Shown piece after piece: positions 32,455-42,757 of a stretch of DNA of 64,000 nt; positions within the stretch are counted from its first letter, which is position 1; each line of letters opens with the position of its first letter. The stretch is from Anodontia alba. Taxonomy: Eukaryota > Mollusca > Bivalvia > Lucinida > Lucinidae. Where the stretch lies: contig OZ024828.1 of NCBI GenBank assembly GCA_964016985.1, positions 83,468,308 through 83,532,307 of the forward strand, written 5' to 3'. The position numbers and the translations under genes are program-made. The notes under the pieces are model-generated. The model searched no databases. It worked only from the letters and a program-made list of their open reading frames with translations, and had not been told where the DNA came from.

Positions 32455-32580
32455 CTTTTGGAGTTTTATGACCCAGTCAACTCCGTTAAGGTCATGTCGA
32501 GCTAATCAGTTAACCTACTCACACTTTTTGGGGGCAGGCTTAGTCCTCTAAGCAGTTAACCAGTATACTTATGCATATAC
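32455..32580 (-). mobile_element. Alpha SINE, 5'-truncated
   Basis: cttttggagttttatgaccc, ggtcatgtcgagctaatcag and gtcctctaagcagttaacca. Only the tail half. Confidence 0.75.
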
Positions 32581-32699
32581 TTTTGAAGAGAAATACTAGA
32601 TTTACCTCATTTAGGTGCAGCAATATTCTAAAACATATGTTTTTTCCCAAGAATAGAGAAAAAAATAAAAGTACATGTTTATTTACTTAGCTCTACATA

Positions 32700-32820
32700 A
32701 GAAGGATACTGAGACAAATATCTTTTTTTCTCCGAGAAAACGTATGTTGTGGGTACTCATTAGAAGAACCGCATTTATCGCTCCACAAAAACATATGCTG
32801 TGGGTACTCATTTAAAGCAT
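32700..32820. repeat. Type C MITE, arm duplicated
   Basis: The same left arm (aaacgtatgttgtgggtact-cattagaag and aaacatatgctgtgggtact-cattt) is present twice in direct order instead of inverted. Confidence 0.65.
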
Positions 32821-32821
32821 C

Positions 32822-33047
32822 CTTGGCCCAGCTGTTCAAAACATTGTTAGTTGGTTGTGTTGAGGTTTAACGGCCCAGTCAACCCAATTGGGTCATGTCG
32901 AGCGCGGTCAGTTTACCTAACCACACGTTTACTGGCTGCTCACATTTTTTTCAGCAAAAATATCAGCAAATATGCCATATTTAATGATCAAAGTTTCAGC
33001 CATACCTTTATTAATGACATCTTTAGTTTTGAACAACTGGGCCCTGG
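32822..33047. repeat. Type A MITE interrupted by a SINE fragment
   Basis: Left end ggcccagctgttcaaaacat-tgttag (32825-32851) and right part gctcacatttttttcagcaa .. gaacaactgggccct. An alpha tail fragment fills the gap and about 110 bp of the A left arm is missing. Confidence 0.75.
32853..32937 (-). mobile_element. Alpha SINE 3' tail fragment nested in A
   Basis: tgtgttgaggtttaacggcc .. gtcatgtcgagcgcggtcag .. acacgtttactgg. Confidence 0.75.
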
Positions 33048-33185
33048 TTATTTCTCCTTGAAAAACATAAGAAGAGCCTCATTGAGGCGCTTCCACTGAG
33101 TACCTACAACTTATGTTTTGTTGAGAAATAAGAAACATACTACCGTATATTTTTCTACTGAAAAACCTTATCTAGAGCAATGCCT
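33048..33185. repeat. Type C MITE
   Basis: ggttatttctccttgaaaaa .. gaagagcctcattgaggcgc .. AAAACCTTATCTAGAGCAAT. The left arm lacks the gtgggtactcat block. Confidence 0.7.
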
Positions 33186-33429
33186 TCACTTTGCCTATGA
33201 CAGTTTATCGCAAGCCTGGAATAATCCGGCATAATTACTACAGAACAGATTTCATCTGGGACATATAATTGCTTCATACAATTTGATGCAAAATTCCAGA
33301 AAAGGTCCCTCAAGCCATATATGTTGGCAATAACAGCCCAGAACAGCATACAGATTTAAGTCTCAACTGCCAGGTTACAGAATCAACTGATACCAGCCAA
33401 TATATTGCCTAATCAGACTGCCATAGTTA

Positions 33430-33625
33430 CAGATAAGATGCTTTTTTTATCATTTTTTTTTTTCCAAACATTATAGATATTTTTCTTATTTCTCCGCAAA
33501 AACATATGTTGTGGGTACTCATTAGAAGCGCCTCATTGAAGCACTTCTAATGAATACCCACAATATATGTTTTCATGGAGAAATAAGAAAAATATTTATC
33601 TGGAAACTTCCCTATCTGGAGCCAT
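33430..33625. repeat. Type C MITE, full copy
   Basis: ACAGATAAGATGC .. CCCTATCTGGAGCCATGG; perfect core atatgttgtgggtactcatt / taatgaatacccacaatata. Confidence 0.85.
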
Positions 33626-34035
33626 GGAATGATCAGACAGGCAGACTGTTCTGGACCTACGCTGTTCCAGTATGTACTAAGGGTCATTTTTACATACCAT
33701 ACACCATATGTAAATGTCTCCAAGGAGAACAATTAGTGCATAAATCACTCCAAGAAATAACATCTATAGCTGAATAAAAGAATTATCTGAGATATTTAGG
33801 AGGAAAACAACAGTTCAGCAGCATCTATTCTGACACAGTCACGTGCACCTGTTCCCACAATTTCCATCCTTCTAGGGGACATAGAATACCAGATATCCAT
33901 TATCAAATAATGAATTGTAAGCTGTGCACATGTAACAACTCCCCACCCTGTGCTCCACCAACCCCACGTACTGTTATGAAATAACCCACGCAAATACACT
34001 CGGGTATGGGTTATATTTTGACATGTAAACCATTA
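33626..34035. other. Unassigned
   Basis: A 67-codon minus frame at 33796-33999 (ending ..RMEIVGTGARDCVRIDAAEL) has some protein-like composition but no recognisable family and no convincing splice context. Confidence 0.35.
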
Positions 34036-34274
34036 GCCCTTAACCCTTAAAGCGCCAAGAAAAACTGCATCTGAAAATGTCGTCTGCTGAATATTCTTGC
34101 AGACTTTTCAAACCTATTTTTGCATACAGGCAAACAGTGTGGACCCTGATCAGACTGCTCCTAAAGGAGCAGCCTGATCTGGGTCCACACTGTTTGCAAA
34201 AATGACTTTTAAAATCACAAGCAGATGACAAAGCAGATGACAATAGTTGTGACTGGCGCTTTAAGGGTTAAAGC
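34036..34274. repeat. Type G MITE, full copy
   Basis: TTAA-CCCTTAAAGCGCCAAGAA .. GACTGGCGCTTTAAGGG-TTAA. Inner hairpin GTGTGGACCCTGATCAGACT / CTGATCTGGGTCCACACTG, the same core as D. Confidence 0.9.
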
Positions 34275-34416
34275 ACTATGCACAACTATTGTCCTTTTGG
34301 AGGGGTATTCCAGTCATATTTACCATACACCAGATGCTACCATTCAGAGCAAGATTTAGTGCTCCCATACAGGAGACAATCTACTTTTATACAAACATGC
34401 GGCTCTTCATAAGAAA

Positions 34417-34720
34417 TGGAGCAGGCCTCGGTGGCTCAGTTGGATGCGCCGTCCGACTGGAGTCCAGGAGGTCGCGGGTTCAACCCCCGCCGAGGCCGGC
34501 AACATTCTTTCGTGGAGATTGATCGTGAAATATTTTCTACGGTCATTCTCTCCCTTCTGCTGATTCAAGAAGGGCAGTTGTCAGTCTCTGGTGAAAGAAT
34601 GTGCACAATACTGGTTAACCGCTTAGACTAAGCCTGCCCAGTAAACATGTGGTTAGGTAAACTGACCACGCTCGACATGACCCCATTGGGTTGACTGGGC
34701 CGTAAAACCTCAACACAAAC
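34417..34720 (+). mobile_element. Alpha SINE, full length, with 12-bp target duplication
   Basis: CTTCATAAGAAA flanks it exactly (34405-34416 and 34721-34732). From 5': tRNA-like head (34425-34500), central block gagattgatcgtgaaatatt .. gctgattcaagaagggcagt, then aagaatgtgcacaatactgg, gtaaactgaccacgctcgac, and the tail GGGCCGTAAAACCTCAACAC-AAAC. It is the best reference copy in the window. The two frames at 34289-34631 come from the head. Confidence 0.95.
34425..34500 (+). other. tRNA-like head of alpha SINE
   Basis: GGCCTCGGTGGCTCAGTTGG opens it (A box TGGCTCAGTTGG), the B box is GGTTCAACCCC, and the closing CCGCCGAGGCC pairs with the start as an acceptor stem. The anticodon-like loop is CTGGAGT. 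Its fusion to the SINE body shows it is not a host tRNA gene. Confidence 0.8.
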
Positions 34721-35038
34721 CTTCATAAGAAAGTCAGGTGCTGGATTTTACCCACCCTAATAAAGACTGAGTAAACCGAATTTCAAGCTGTCAGTAATTT
34801 CTGCACCCACTTCGTCAGTTTTATCACAATTTTCTGGAAAAAACACCCATGTCTAAATCATTTCCAGTGAGTCTAAGTGTCTTTAAAACAGTTTTGGTTG
34901 CCATGTGACTAGAAGTCATGTGATCCTTACTACTCCAGTAAAATAGGATCATCAAAATTGAGGCAAAATCAAGGGAGTAATGGTTTCTGAACTAAGGCTC
35001 CCCCCCTCTTACATGCTTGTTTTAATTTATGCTGCAAT

Positions 35039-35284
35039 TTAACCCTGATAGCGCCAATCACAACAATTGTCGTCTGCTTTGTCTTCTGCCGGTTACTTTC
35101 AAAGTCATTGTTGCAAACAGTGTGGACCCAGATCAGACTGCTCCTTTAGGAGCAGTCTGATCTGGGTCCACACTGTTTGCCTATATGCAAAATGTAAGTT
35201 TGAAAAGTTTGCAAGAAGATGCAGCAGACGACACAAGCAGATGACATTTTCAGATGCAGATATTCTTGGCGCTTTAAGGGTTAA
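35039..35284. repeat. Type G MITE (inverted), full copy
   Basis: TTTAACCCTGATAGCGCCAA .. CTTGGCGCTTTAAGGGTTAA; perfect core stem GTGTGGACCCAGATCAGACT with partner AGTCTGATCTGGGTCCACAC. Confidence 0.9.
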
Positions 35285-35600
35285 GGGTTAACAGAAAGGC
35301 CAAGTAAAATTTGAATACCACATTCTAGCACTAATTTGGTTTTGGGTTTTTAATTTCACCCTTAAAGCGTGGGGCACCATACTTGTCATTTTGGATGGGT
35401 ATACCAACTATAAAGCCTGTCATACTTACTATATACCAGATGCAACCCATTCAGAGCAAGTGCTCCCATACAGGATGGAACCTACTTTCATACAAACATG
35501 CCGCTCTTGAACATTAGAGTCAGGCACTGGATTTTACCCATGCTAAAAAAAGAGCGAATATACCGAATTTCAAGCAAACTGAAATATTAAGCCTTATAGT
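35285..35600. repeat. K-related element, partial
   Basis: actataaagcctgtcatact, accagatgcaacccattcag, caggcactggattttaccca. The G + K-related order repeats that at 34036-35036. Confidence 0.7.
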
Positions 35601-35654
35601 CTCTAAAAAAATAACTAAATCAGTTTTAGAATGTCATCTGCTACAAATTTGCTT

Positions 35655-35990
35655 TTAAAGTTGACCTTTACCACTCTCAACTAATTCAGTAGATGACAAA
35701 TTAATGACATTTTTCATTTTTTTTTTTTTTCCAAATACCAGGATTTGATATTTCATGCAAATTGCCTCATGAGATGTCAAATCCAGTTTCCTGGAAAAAA
35801 TAAGATTTTTTTTTTTTCAACATGTCTGCTGAAATTTTTACCCAGCATGTTAAGGCTGAAAACTGGATTTGACATTTCATGCAAATTGTCTCATGAAATG
35901 TCAAACCCTTTTTCCTGGGTAAAATAAGAAAAATATTTCAAAATGTTGTCTACTGAAAATTTTACCCAACGTGCTAAGACCATAAAACTA
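35655..35990. repeat. Type I MITE with duplicated half
   Basis: gacctttaccactctcaact .. tttacccaacgtgctaagac. The unit ggatttgatatttcatgcaa..gaaatgtcaaatcc..atgtctgctgaaatttttac is followed by a second copy of stem and right end (35870-35985). Confidence 0.75.
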
Positions 35991-36056
35991 AATGACAACT
36001 AATACATAACGGGCTGGAGAGATGGCCTTTGTAACCTTGCAATCCCAAGGCAAAAT

Positions 36057-36283
36057 TAACCCATTTTATACTGAATAGACTCTCCCACACTATATATTGG
36101 AGGAGTCCAATTTCAATTTTAGGTACATCTGGCTATGAGATTTACATATTCTTAGAGAAAAATGGCTAAACTATTTGCAAACAGTGGAGACCCTGATCAG
36201 ACGCTGCATCCTGCGGCGTCTGATCTGGGTCTGCACTGTTTGCCAAATACCCTTTTACGGGTCTCCCGACTACAATGGGTTAA
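36057..36283. repeat. Type F MITE, full copy
   Basis: TTAA-CCCATTTTATACTGAATA .. GACTACAATGGG-TTAA; core cagtggagaccctgatcaga / gtctgatctgggtctgcact. Confidence 0.92.
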
Positions 36284-36321
36284 AGCAGTAGGCTTATAGA
36301 TCTGGGTACCAGAAATGTAAT

Positions 36322-37795
36322 TACCGCATTTACCCTAAATACTTATCTACTTACCATACTTGTCCTTAAATTTGAAACAGTTCATTCTTCTACCTTTTGT
36401 ATGTCTAAAATATTGCTGTATGTATGGCAAACAGTGTCGACCATGATCAGATGCCGCATTCTGAGGTACCTGATCTGGGTCTACACTGTTTGCAAAGGCC
36501 TATCTGTCCTTATACTTAAGGCCAGGGCTCTGGAAATTTTGAAATCTGAATCGGTCCAGCCGATGACGATGACGTCATCAATGAGCCCATTTCCAAAAAA
36601 AAAATATGTGTATATCACCTGTCACGAAAACTAATGACAATTGGCAGTCCTATAACTCCTTTTAAATAATACACCTCAACTCCGTTATATGACGGAAGTC
36701 CGGGTACAACGAGCATGATCAAAGCTGGCGTCATCAATAAATACAGTCAGGTATGTAAAAAGAAAGAAAGAAAAAAAAAAGAAAAAAAAAAAGAAAAAAC
36801 GGTTTTGTTGTTATTTCCACCTCCGCAGGGTTTTCCTAAACTATTTATAAACAACTGATTCCCGTCTTGTATAAGCGCGAAGATGGCGGGAAACAGGAGA
36901 GACGGAACGAAACGACTTTCATGGACCTAATTAAGGCTAATAAATAAGGCCTGCGCCACGGGCGGTTTTGCAGTTTTCAGTGTTTCAAGATTTAATCAGA
37001 CTGCTTAAATTTTAAGCACTGACCAATCTTGCCTAGCGCAAGTGGTGCATTACTTATTTTTACTGTGAAATCTACCTTGAATTATACTCGCGTGTTACGG
37101 CAATCAACAAAAAAAAAAAAAAAAAAAAAAGAAGCAATCAATTATACCCAGATCAGACGCCGTTGTATGCGACATCTGATCAGGACGTACACGGTTTGGG
37201 AATTTATTTATCGAATCTGGGACCGACAAACCGTGTTGATCAAAACAAAAAAGAAGAGGAAGAAAACGGGTGCGTTCAAGCGGTGCATTCTTTTATCACT
37301 CTCAGTAAAGCGACCTTTGATCTGTTGGACACGCCGACTGCACCTGGATGTTTTGCAGTCTCAGTGTATTCACACGTGTCACACAAACGGATTAATTATC
37401 AGACTACCGTTACTGATGATTCGTGTTAATCGCTTGTTTACTGCACAAAGGTCAGTGAAGTGTTGATTTTTTGACAATGTTTGGATAATGACATAATTAA
37501 TTTGTGCTGCGGGTAGGCTGTCTCTCCAATATACATGTCAAATGACCGTTTAGAGCCTTTTAACTACCATAATATCGCATTTAAAAGGTGCGCGGACGTT
37601 GTCAGTTTGGAAAGACTAGACCGTTTGTGATTTTTTAGACATCACTGATTTGTGAAAATTGGTTGGTTTGGGAAATGTTGGACCGATTTATTAGCGTTTT
37701 GGGGTGTTTGAAATCGGTCCAGAATTCTTAATTTCGGTCCAGACCGGCTATTTTTCCGGTTTTCCCCGAGCCCTGCTTAAGGCTATTATGGTAAT
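36322..37795. repeat. Type E MITE carrying a hAT insertion
   Basis: The left part 36322-36522 is a near-complete E copy (ttaccctaaatacttatcta, core gtgtcgaccatgatcagatg / ctgatctgggtctacactgt). It is continued at 37776 by cttaaggctattatggtaat after the insertion. Confidence 0.85.
36523..37775. mobile_element. hAT-type non-autonomous element, 1,253 bp, 8-bp target duplication
   Basis: CTTAAGGC stands exactly on both sides (36515-36522 and 37776-37783). The terminal inverted repeat is CAGGGCTCTGGAAA on the left and, complemented, CAGGGCTCGGGGAAA on the right; just inside, ATCGGTCCAG / CTGGACCGA adds a subterminal repeat. An 8-bp duplication and CAGGG ends are typical of hAT elements. The interior has A-rich runs (36760-36795, 37110-37130), a D/E-like core (cagatcagacgccgttgtat at 37152) and frames at 37029-37466 with no recognisable transposase. 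Confidence 0.9.
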
Positions 37796-37944
37796 TATTG
37801 TGTTTCCAAAAACAACTTAACACTTGGAACTGAAATATGTTGATTTATCACTTGGTATAATTAGCTAGCTTGTATGAAGCTACAGGAAGAGAAACTGTAT
37901 CCCTCTCTGGTATCCACAAATGTTTTTACTAAAAAATTTTAAAC

Positions 37945-38050
37945 TTTTTCACTCTCTGGGCTAATTTTGCAGACAATAAATTGGTGATATTTGTCTTATT
38001 TTTCCAAATGTTTGCAGAAAATTTTACACAGATTGCTAAATGGTAAGAAG
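37945..38050. repeat. Type I MITE, internally deleted
   Basis: ttttcactctctgggctaat, tttgtcttatttttccaaat and gcagaaaattttacacagat: both ends without the stem. Confidence 0.65.
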
Positions 38051-38309
38051 CCATATTACCTTGTTCACGCCTACAAAACAAATGAACACATAACCATCGG
38101 TTAAGAACATGAAACAATCAGAGTGACATCGTTTAGACATTCGATGACTCAAAAAAGGTAAACAAACTTTGCATTTTCTGTTTCATGAGGGACATAAATG
38201 TTTTGAGGAAATTATTTTGAAAAACGGGGGATTACATTCAACCGCCCATTGATATCGGCGTCTGTGGAGTAAATCTCAGAATACCTACTTTGCGCATAGT
38301 GGCTGAATT

Positions 38310-38795
38310 ATTTTTTGCGTGCTGAAGGTGTACAGAAAGCCATAGAAAACACGTGGAAATTCGTGGTGTTTATTGTCATTTACGTAATTTTGCGCTTTGC
38401 TAGAAGTTCAGCATATCATCACGCACACATGAAAGACATATATTATAATATGATTATTTGTGTTATGGATATTTTGGTTGACAATGCAGCATTGTTGAGA
38501 AATTGTGAAGGTTAGTGTGGTTACACATTAGATCTAAATAATGGAAAAACAAAACTTACAGCTCTAATGCCTAACCACTGATTTTTAACCCTTACCATGG
38601 CGATTTCTCAACAATGCTGCATTGTCAACCAAAATATCCATAACACAAATGATCATAATTATGTGTCTATCATGTGTGCATGATGATATGCTGAACCTCA
38701 AGCAAAGCACAAAATTAAGTAAAGAACAATAAACACCACGAATTTCCATGTGTTTTCTATGGCTTTCAGTACACTTTCAGCGCACTCCCATGGCC
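38310..38795. repeat. Large inverted repeat, ~200-bp arms
   Basis: The left arm (38318-38513: cagaaagccatagaaaacac, gtggtgtttattgtcattta, gttatggatattttggttga, caatgcagcattgttgagaa) is complemented by the right arm (38597-38790: ttctcaacaatgctgcattg, tcaaccaaaatatccataac, aataaacaccacgaatttcc, gtgttttctatggctttc). The spacer is about 80 bp. Mismatches are scattered (e.g. a region near 38420/38680). The 66-codon frame at 38315-38515 is one arm. Confidence 0.9.
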
Positions 38796-38977
38796 CTGCC
38801 CCCGAATGTGTCCCTCCTGTCCTCATCCATAGGGCTTTTGCCTGTGAAAATTTCAAGATTCTAGCTTAAATGATCTAGGAGAAATGGTGTGACATTAGAC
38901 GGACATATGGCCGGATGGACGGACCAGGGGGTATCACAATATCCCCGCTTTTTCTTCGAAAAGTGCGGGGATAAAAA
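38785..38977 (+). mobile_element. HINE-like 8: 3' end
   Basis: gacattagacggacatatgg and ggatggacggacc (ACGG-rich) precede the hairpin ATCCCCGCTTTTTCTTCG / AAAAGTGCGGGGAT and then AAAAATG. No matching 5' subterminal motif was found upstream, so the element is truncated, possibly by the inverted repeat. Confidence 0.65.
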
Positions 38978-39221
38978 TGTCTGTTGCTGTTGGGACTGGC
39001 ACTTTAAAGGTAATACAGTACAAACTGGCTCTTTGCACAATGAAGTTGAATTAATGAGGCATATTTTTTCTTACTTTACACAGAAAATGGTTTCATATGA
39101 TGTGTGCAATGCAAGCAATGGGCCCTTATGTACATTTCTCCATAGTTCCAGAGTGACTATCAAGTTTTTTCTTCTCATCACGAAAACATATTTATATAAT
39201 TTTGACCCCCTTAAACCCCTA
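38978..39221. other. No recognisable feature
   Basis: Unassigned; the frame 38889-39227 starts in the HINE-like tail. Confidence 0.5.
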
Positions 39222-39411
39222 CCGTAATAACCCTAAGTATTGGGACAGATAGGCCTTTGCAAACAGTGTAGACCACAGAACAGTTTGCAATACATACATG
39301 TACAGCAATATTTTAGACACATCAACAGGTAGTAGAATGGACTATTTGAAAAGTTTAGGACAAGTATGGTAAGTAGGTAAGGTGTCCCAATACTTAGGGT
39401 AAATACAGTAA
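39222..39411. repeat. Type E MITE (inverted)
   Basis: ccgtaataaccctaagtatt, gggacagataggcctttgca .. ggacaagtatggtaagtagg, ggtgtcccaatacttagggt. The second stem arm is shortened. Confidence 0.85.
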
Positions 39412-39980
39412 CTGATACACTGTTAGTGGGCAAGGGACACCCTGATCAAACTGGACTGCACATTTTCACCGACAGATCTACTCTATTTTCGACATTGTTC
39501 AGAAAGTCTTTTGTTGCCAGGCACTTTACGCAGAAGAATTAAATTTGCAAACTTTTGTTATGATTTAATGCAAAACCTGAAGTCATAACTACTTATGCAC
39601 AAACAGTTTTATTCTATTCACGAGTATTAAAAAACTGAATATTTTCAGGTAAAAACTGCTGCAAATTATGCAGAAATCGGTTGAGCCTAGTTGAGTGGAG
39701 GCAGGTTTTCAACAAGTTATACACATTCAAACTTTCTGAAATGTTAGCAAAAATGTTTTGAAACAGCATGCAGTAATTAAAAATCAGCCAACAAAATCAA
39801 AACTTATTTTCACAGATAAAAATTTAAGAAATATCTATTAAATTGCAAAGGTCAGACCAATTTTTGGCCATAATTTAATTTAAGGTTAAATAATTGAGAA
39901 CAAAAATCAGAAATAGAAAAGACAAATAGTTTCTGATATTTTTGTTTAAGATATGGTCTATCAGAACAAAAAAAATTCAT
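39412..39980. other. No recognisable feature
   Basis: AT-rich, no repeat or coding signal recognised. Confidence 0.55.
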
Positions 39981-40601
39981 TTAACCCTTAGGCTGCTAAT
40001 CACGACTATTGTCGCGCTGGGGGGGGGGGGTCTGCCGACTCTAAAGCCTGTCAAACTTACTATATACCACATGCAACCATTCAGAGCAAGTGTTCTCAAA
40101 CAGGAGTGAACCTACTTTCATACACACACGCCACTTTTCATTAGATAGTCAGGTGCTGGATTTTACCCCAACTAAAAAGACCGAGAATACCAAATATCAA
40201 GCTGCCATTAATTTCAGCACTCACTTCAACAGATTGATCACGATTTTCTGGAAAAAATGCCCATAACACCTGAATCATTTCCAGTGAGGAAGAAGTAGGA
40301 ATAACAGTAGAACCTTTGTATGTCACTTGTTTCATTCGCAATAGTACACAGTAGGCGCTGGTCCCTTGTAATTTTTTTTTTTAAAGTGTCTTAAACGGTT
40401 CCCGGTTTACACGTGACTGTCACGTGACTTTCTAGTCACGTGACCATCCCTTCTCCGGTAAAATGGCCACCTACGATCGGCAAATTGTATGTGAAAATTC
40501 CATGTAATTCGAGGCAAAATTAAAGGAGTAATGACTTCTCGAGTAGAGGTACCCCTTCTTACAAGCTCGATTCATTTTTTTCTTAGCAGCCTAAGGGTTA
40601 A
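39981..40601. repeat. Type K element, copy 1
   Basis: TTAA-CCCTTAGGCTGCTAATCA and ..TCTTAGCAGCCTAAGGG-TTAA form a 17-bp terminal inverted repeat next to TTAA. The interior is not palindromic; it holds cacgtgactgtcacgtgact and gttcattttctggaa-type sequence. A 14-base G run (40020-40031) is unique to this copy. The minus frame 40141-40341 is identical in copy 2 and is not a known protein. Confidence 0.88.
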
Positions 40602-40710
40602 CAGAAAGCCGATGAAAAAATAAAATCCCCAAAATTTAGCCCGGATTTGACATTTTCGGTTTGAATATGACACAAAAAAAGCAAAATCACATTTTTTATT
40701 TTTTTTCTAC

Positions 40711-41333
40711 TTAACCCTTAGGCTGCTAATCACGACTATTGTCACGCTGGTGGGTCTGCCGACTCTAAAGCCTGTCAAACTTACTATATACCACATGCAA
40801 CCATTCAGAGTAAGTGTTCTCATACAGGAGTGAACCTACTTTCATACACACACGCCACTTTTCATTAGATAGTCAGGTGCTGGATTTTACCCCAACTAAA
40901 AAGACCGAGAATACCAAATATCAAGCTGCCATTAATTTCAGCACTCACTTCAACAGATTGATCACGATTTTCTGGAAAAAATGCCCATAACACCTGAATC
41001 ATTTCCAGTGAGGAAGAAGTAGGAATAACAGTAGAACCTTTGTATGTCACTTGTTTCATTCGCAATAGTACACAGTAGGCGCTGGTCCCTTGTAATTTTT
41101 TTTTTTTTTTTTTTAAAGTGTCTTAAACGGTTCCCGGTTTACACGTGACTGTCACGTGACTTTCTAGTCATGTGACCATCCCTTCTCCGGTAAAATGGCC
41201 ACCTACGATCGGCAAATCATATGTGAAAATTACATGTAATTCGAGGCAAAATTAAAGGAGTAATGACTTCTCGAGTAGAGGTACCCCCTCTTACAGGCTT
41301 GATTCATTTTTTTCTTAGCAGCCTAAGGGTTAA
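40711..41333. repeat. Type K element, copy 2
   Basis: Same as copy 1 with a handful of substitutions, a longer T run (41096-41115) and no G run. Same orientation, 109 bp apart. Confidence 0.88.
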
Positions 41334-41546
41334 GATAAAACACTAAGCAAAAATCGTCTTTTTGAGTGATGTCAAAAAAACAATAGGCCTTCTTGCATGC
41401 ATATGGGTCCTTTCTATGCATTGCCTGTCATATAAATTCGCATAGAATGTCAATCCATTTTTTTGTCTGGAGAAAATAAGAAAAAAAATATTTTAAATGA
41501 CATCTGCTGTCAAGCTTCAAAGAATGTCATCCACTCCAAAAAAATC
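41334..41546. other. Decayed MITE sequence
   Basis: Contains aaataagaaaaaaaatattt and atgacatctgctgtcaagct, likely the right half of a type I/H copy (41395-41530). Confidence 0.45.
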
Positions 41547-41748
41547 TTCACCACTCTCTAGGCTAATTAAGCATATGATAAATTGATAACATTTTTTTCT
41601 TATTTTTCCCACAAAACAGAATTTTAAAGTATTCCATGCAAAGTCTATCCACTGGAGACAATTTGCATGAAATGTCAAACCTATTTTCTAGGAAAAATAT
41701 TTCAAAATGTGGTCTGCTGAAATTTTTACCCGGAGTGTTAAGCGTTAA
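41547..41748. repeat. Type I MITE, full copy
   Basis: tcttcaccactctctaggct .. tttttacccggagtgttaag; stem attttaaagtattccatgca / gcatgaaatgtcaaacct. Confidence 0.8.
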
Positions 41749-41814
41749 AGGTTTTGACACTAGACAGATGATTATTTTTCTGATTTGCCCATGAAAGGTA
41801 CACTTATTTGAACA

Positions 41815-42032
41815 ATGTATTTATCCTAAGTACTGGGGCAGACAGGTCTGAGCAAACAGTGTAGACCCAGATCAGATGCTGCAGAATGCAGGATCTAATC
41901 AGTGTTTGCTCTGTTTGCCACAAACCCATTAATTTTAGACACACTAACAGGCAGTAAAATTGACTTGTTCAAATTTTAGATGTATGGTAAGCTAGCTGTT
42001 AAGGTGTCCCAAAATTTGGTGCAAATATGGTA
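41815..42032. repeat. Type E MITE (inverted)
   Basis: ttatcctaagtactggggca .. gtgtcccaaaatttggtgca; core gtgtagacccagatcagatg / atctaatcagtgtttgctct. Confidence 0.85.
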
Positions 42033-42120
42033 AATTTATTGACATGATTCATTCCTTATTTTCTTGAAAAATCAACAAACTACTCATGTCTTGGAAAAAA
42101 GAGACTCCTTTTATCTATAC

Positions 42121-42331
42121 CGCATTTACCATATGTATTCGGACAGACAGGCCTGAGCAAACAGTATAGACCCAGATGAGACGCCGTAGAATGCGGCGTC
42201 TCATCTGGGTCTACACTGTTGGCCACTCATTCAGCAATTTTTAGACACACATCGGGTAGTGAATTGTACTGGTTCAAATTTTAGAACATATGGTAAGGAG
42301 TTGAGGTGTCCGAATACTTAGGGTAAATACA
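42121..42331. repeat. Type E MITE (inverted)
   Basis: gcatttaccatatgtattcg .. ggtgtccgaatacttagggt; near-perfect stem gtatagacccagatgagacg / cgtctcatctgggtctacac. Confidence 0.88.
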
Positions 42332-42402
42332 GTAGTACTGTCTGATACACCCTTTCATTTTGATACATCTCATTTAGGTTTTTAAATGCACTGTTAGCCC
42401 TA

Positions 42403-42595
42403 AAAATGCCAAGCAAAATTTGTAGCAGACGACATTCTAATATTTTTTTTTTTAGAGAAAAGAAATCTTGACATTTCATGTGAATCAAGCAGACGATTCA
42501 CAGCAAATGTCAACTTACTTTCTTCGAAAAATGAAAAAATAAAATATTTCCAAAATGTTGTCTGCTGCAGTGGTGACTGGCGCTTTAAGGGTTAG
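42403..42595. repeat. Type H MITE
   Basis: gccctaaaaatgccaagcaa .. GACTGGCGCTTTAAGGGTTA; stem cttgacatttcatgtgaatc / gattcacagcaaatgtcaac. Confidence 0.75.
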
Positions 42596-42757
42596 AGGAA
42601 ACTCTTCAGGAAGCATGTCAGAGTATTCCACTAATTGTCTGGGATTTAATCATGGTAACAGCCAAGTCTTCTAATTAGCAATACAAATCAGTGGAATTTC
42701 CATGTGAATCTGCAAAATGCTTTTGATAGCTAAAGTAAAACTTACCTTATTTACCAT

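Larger units (their letters stand above)
34275..35036. repeat. K-related element interrupted by an alpha SINE
   Basis: accatacaccagatgctacc, attcagagcaagatttagtg, aggtgctggattttacccac and ttccagtgagtctaagtgtc match the K elements at 39981-41333 at roughly three-quarters identity by eye. The end ..ctcttacatgcttgttttaa abuts the second G copy. Confidence 0.75.

Noticed and set aside
33796..33999. 67-codon minus frame with protein-like composition
   Set aside because: No recognisable family, no convincing splice sites, and it is short enough to arise by chance.
34425..34500. Functional tRNA gene
   Set aside because: The same head recurs in several copies fused to the same SINE body, with target duplications; the anticodon arm is imperfect.
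37029..37466. 145-codon frame in the hAT element, considered as a transposase remnant
   Set aside because: It contains a lysine run from a poly-A tract and shows no hAT transposase motifs (no dimerisation region or BED finger) that I can recognise.
38315..38515. 66-codon frame
   Set aside because: It is one arm of the large inverted repeat at 38310-38795.
40141..41065. Identical 66-codon minus frames at 40141-40341 and 40865-41065 as a duplicated gene
   Set aside because: They lie inside twin K repeats; identity reflects the repeat, and related copies at 34.7 and 35.5 kb do not keep the frame visibly.
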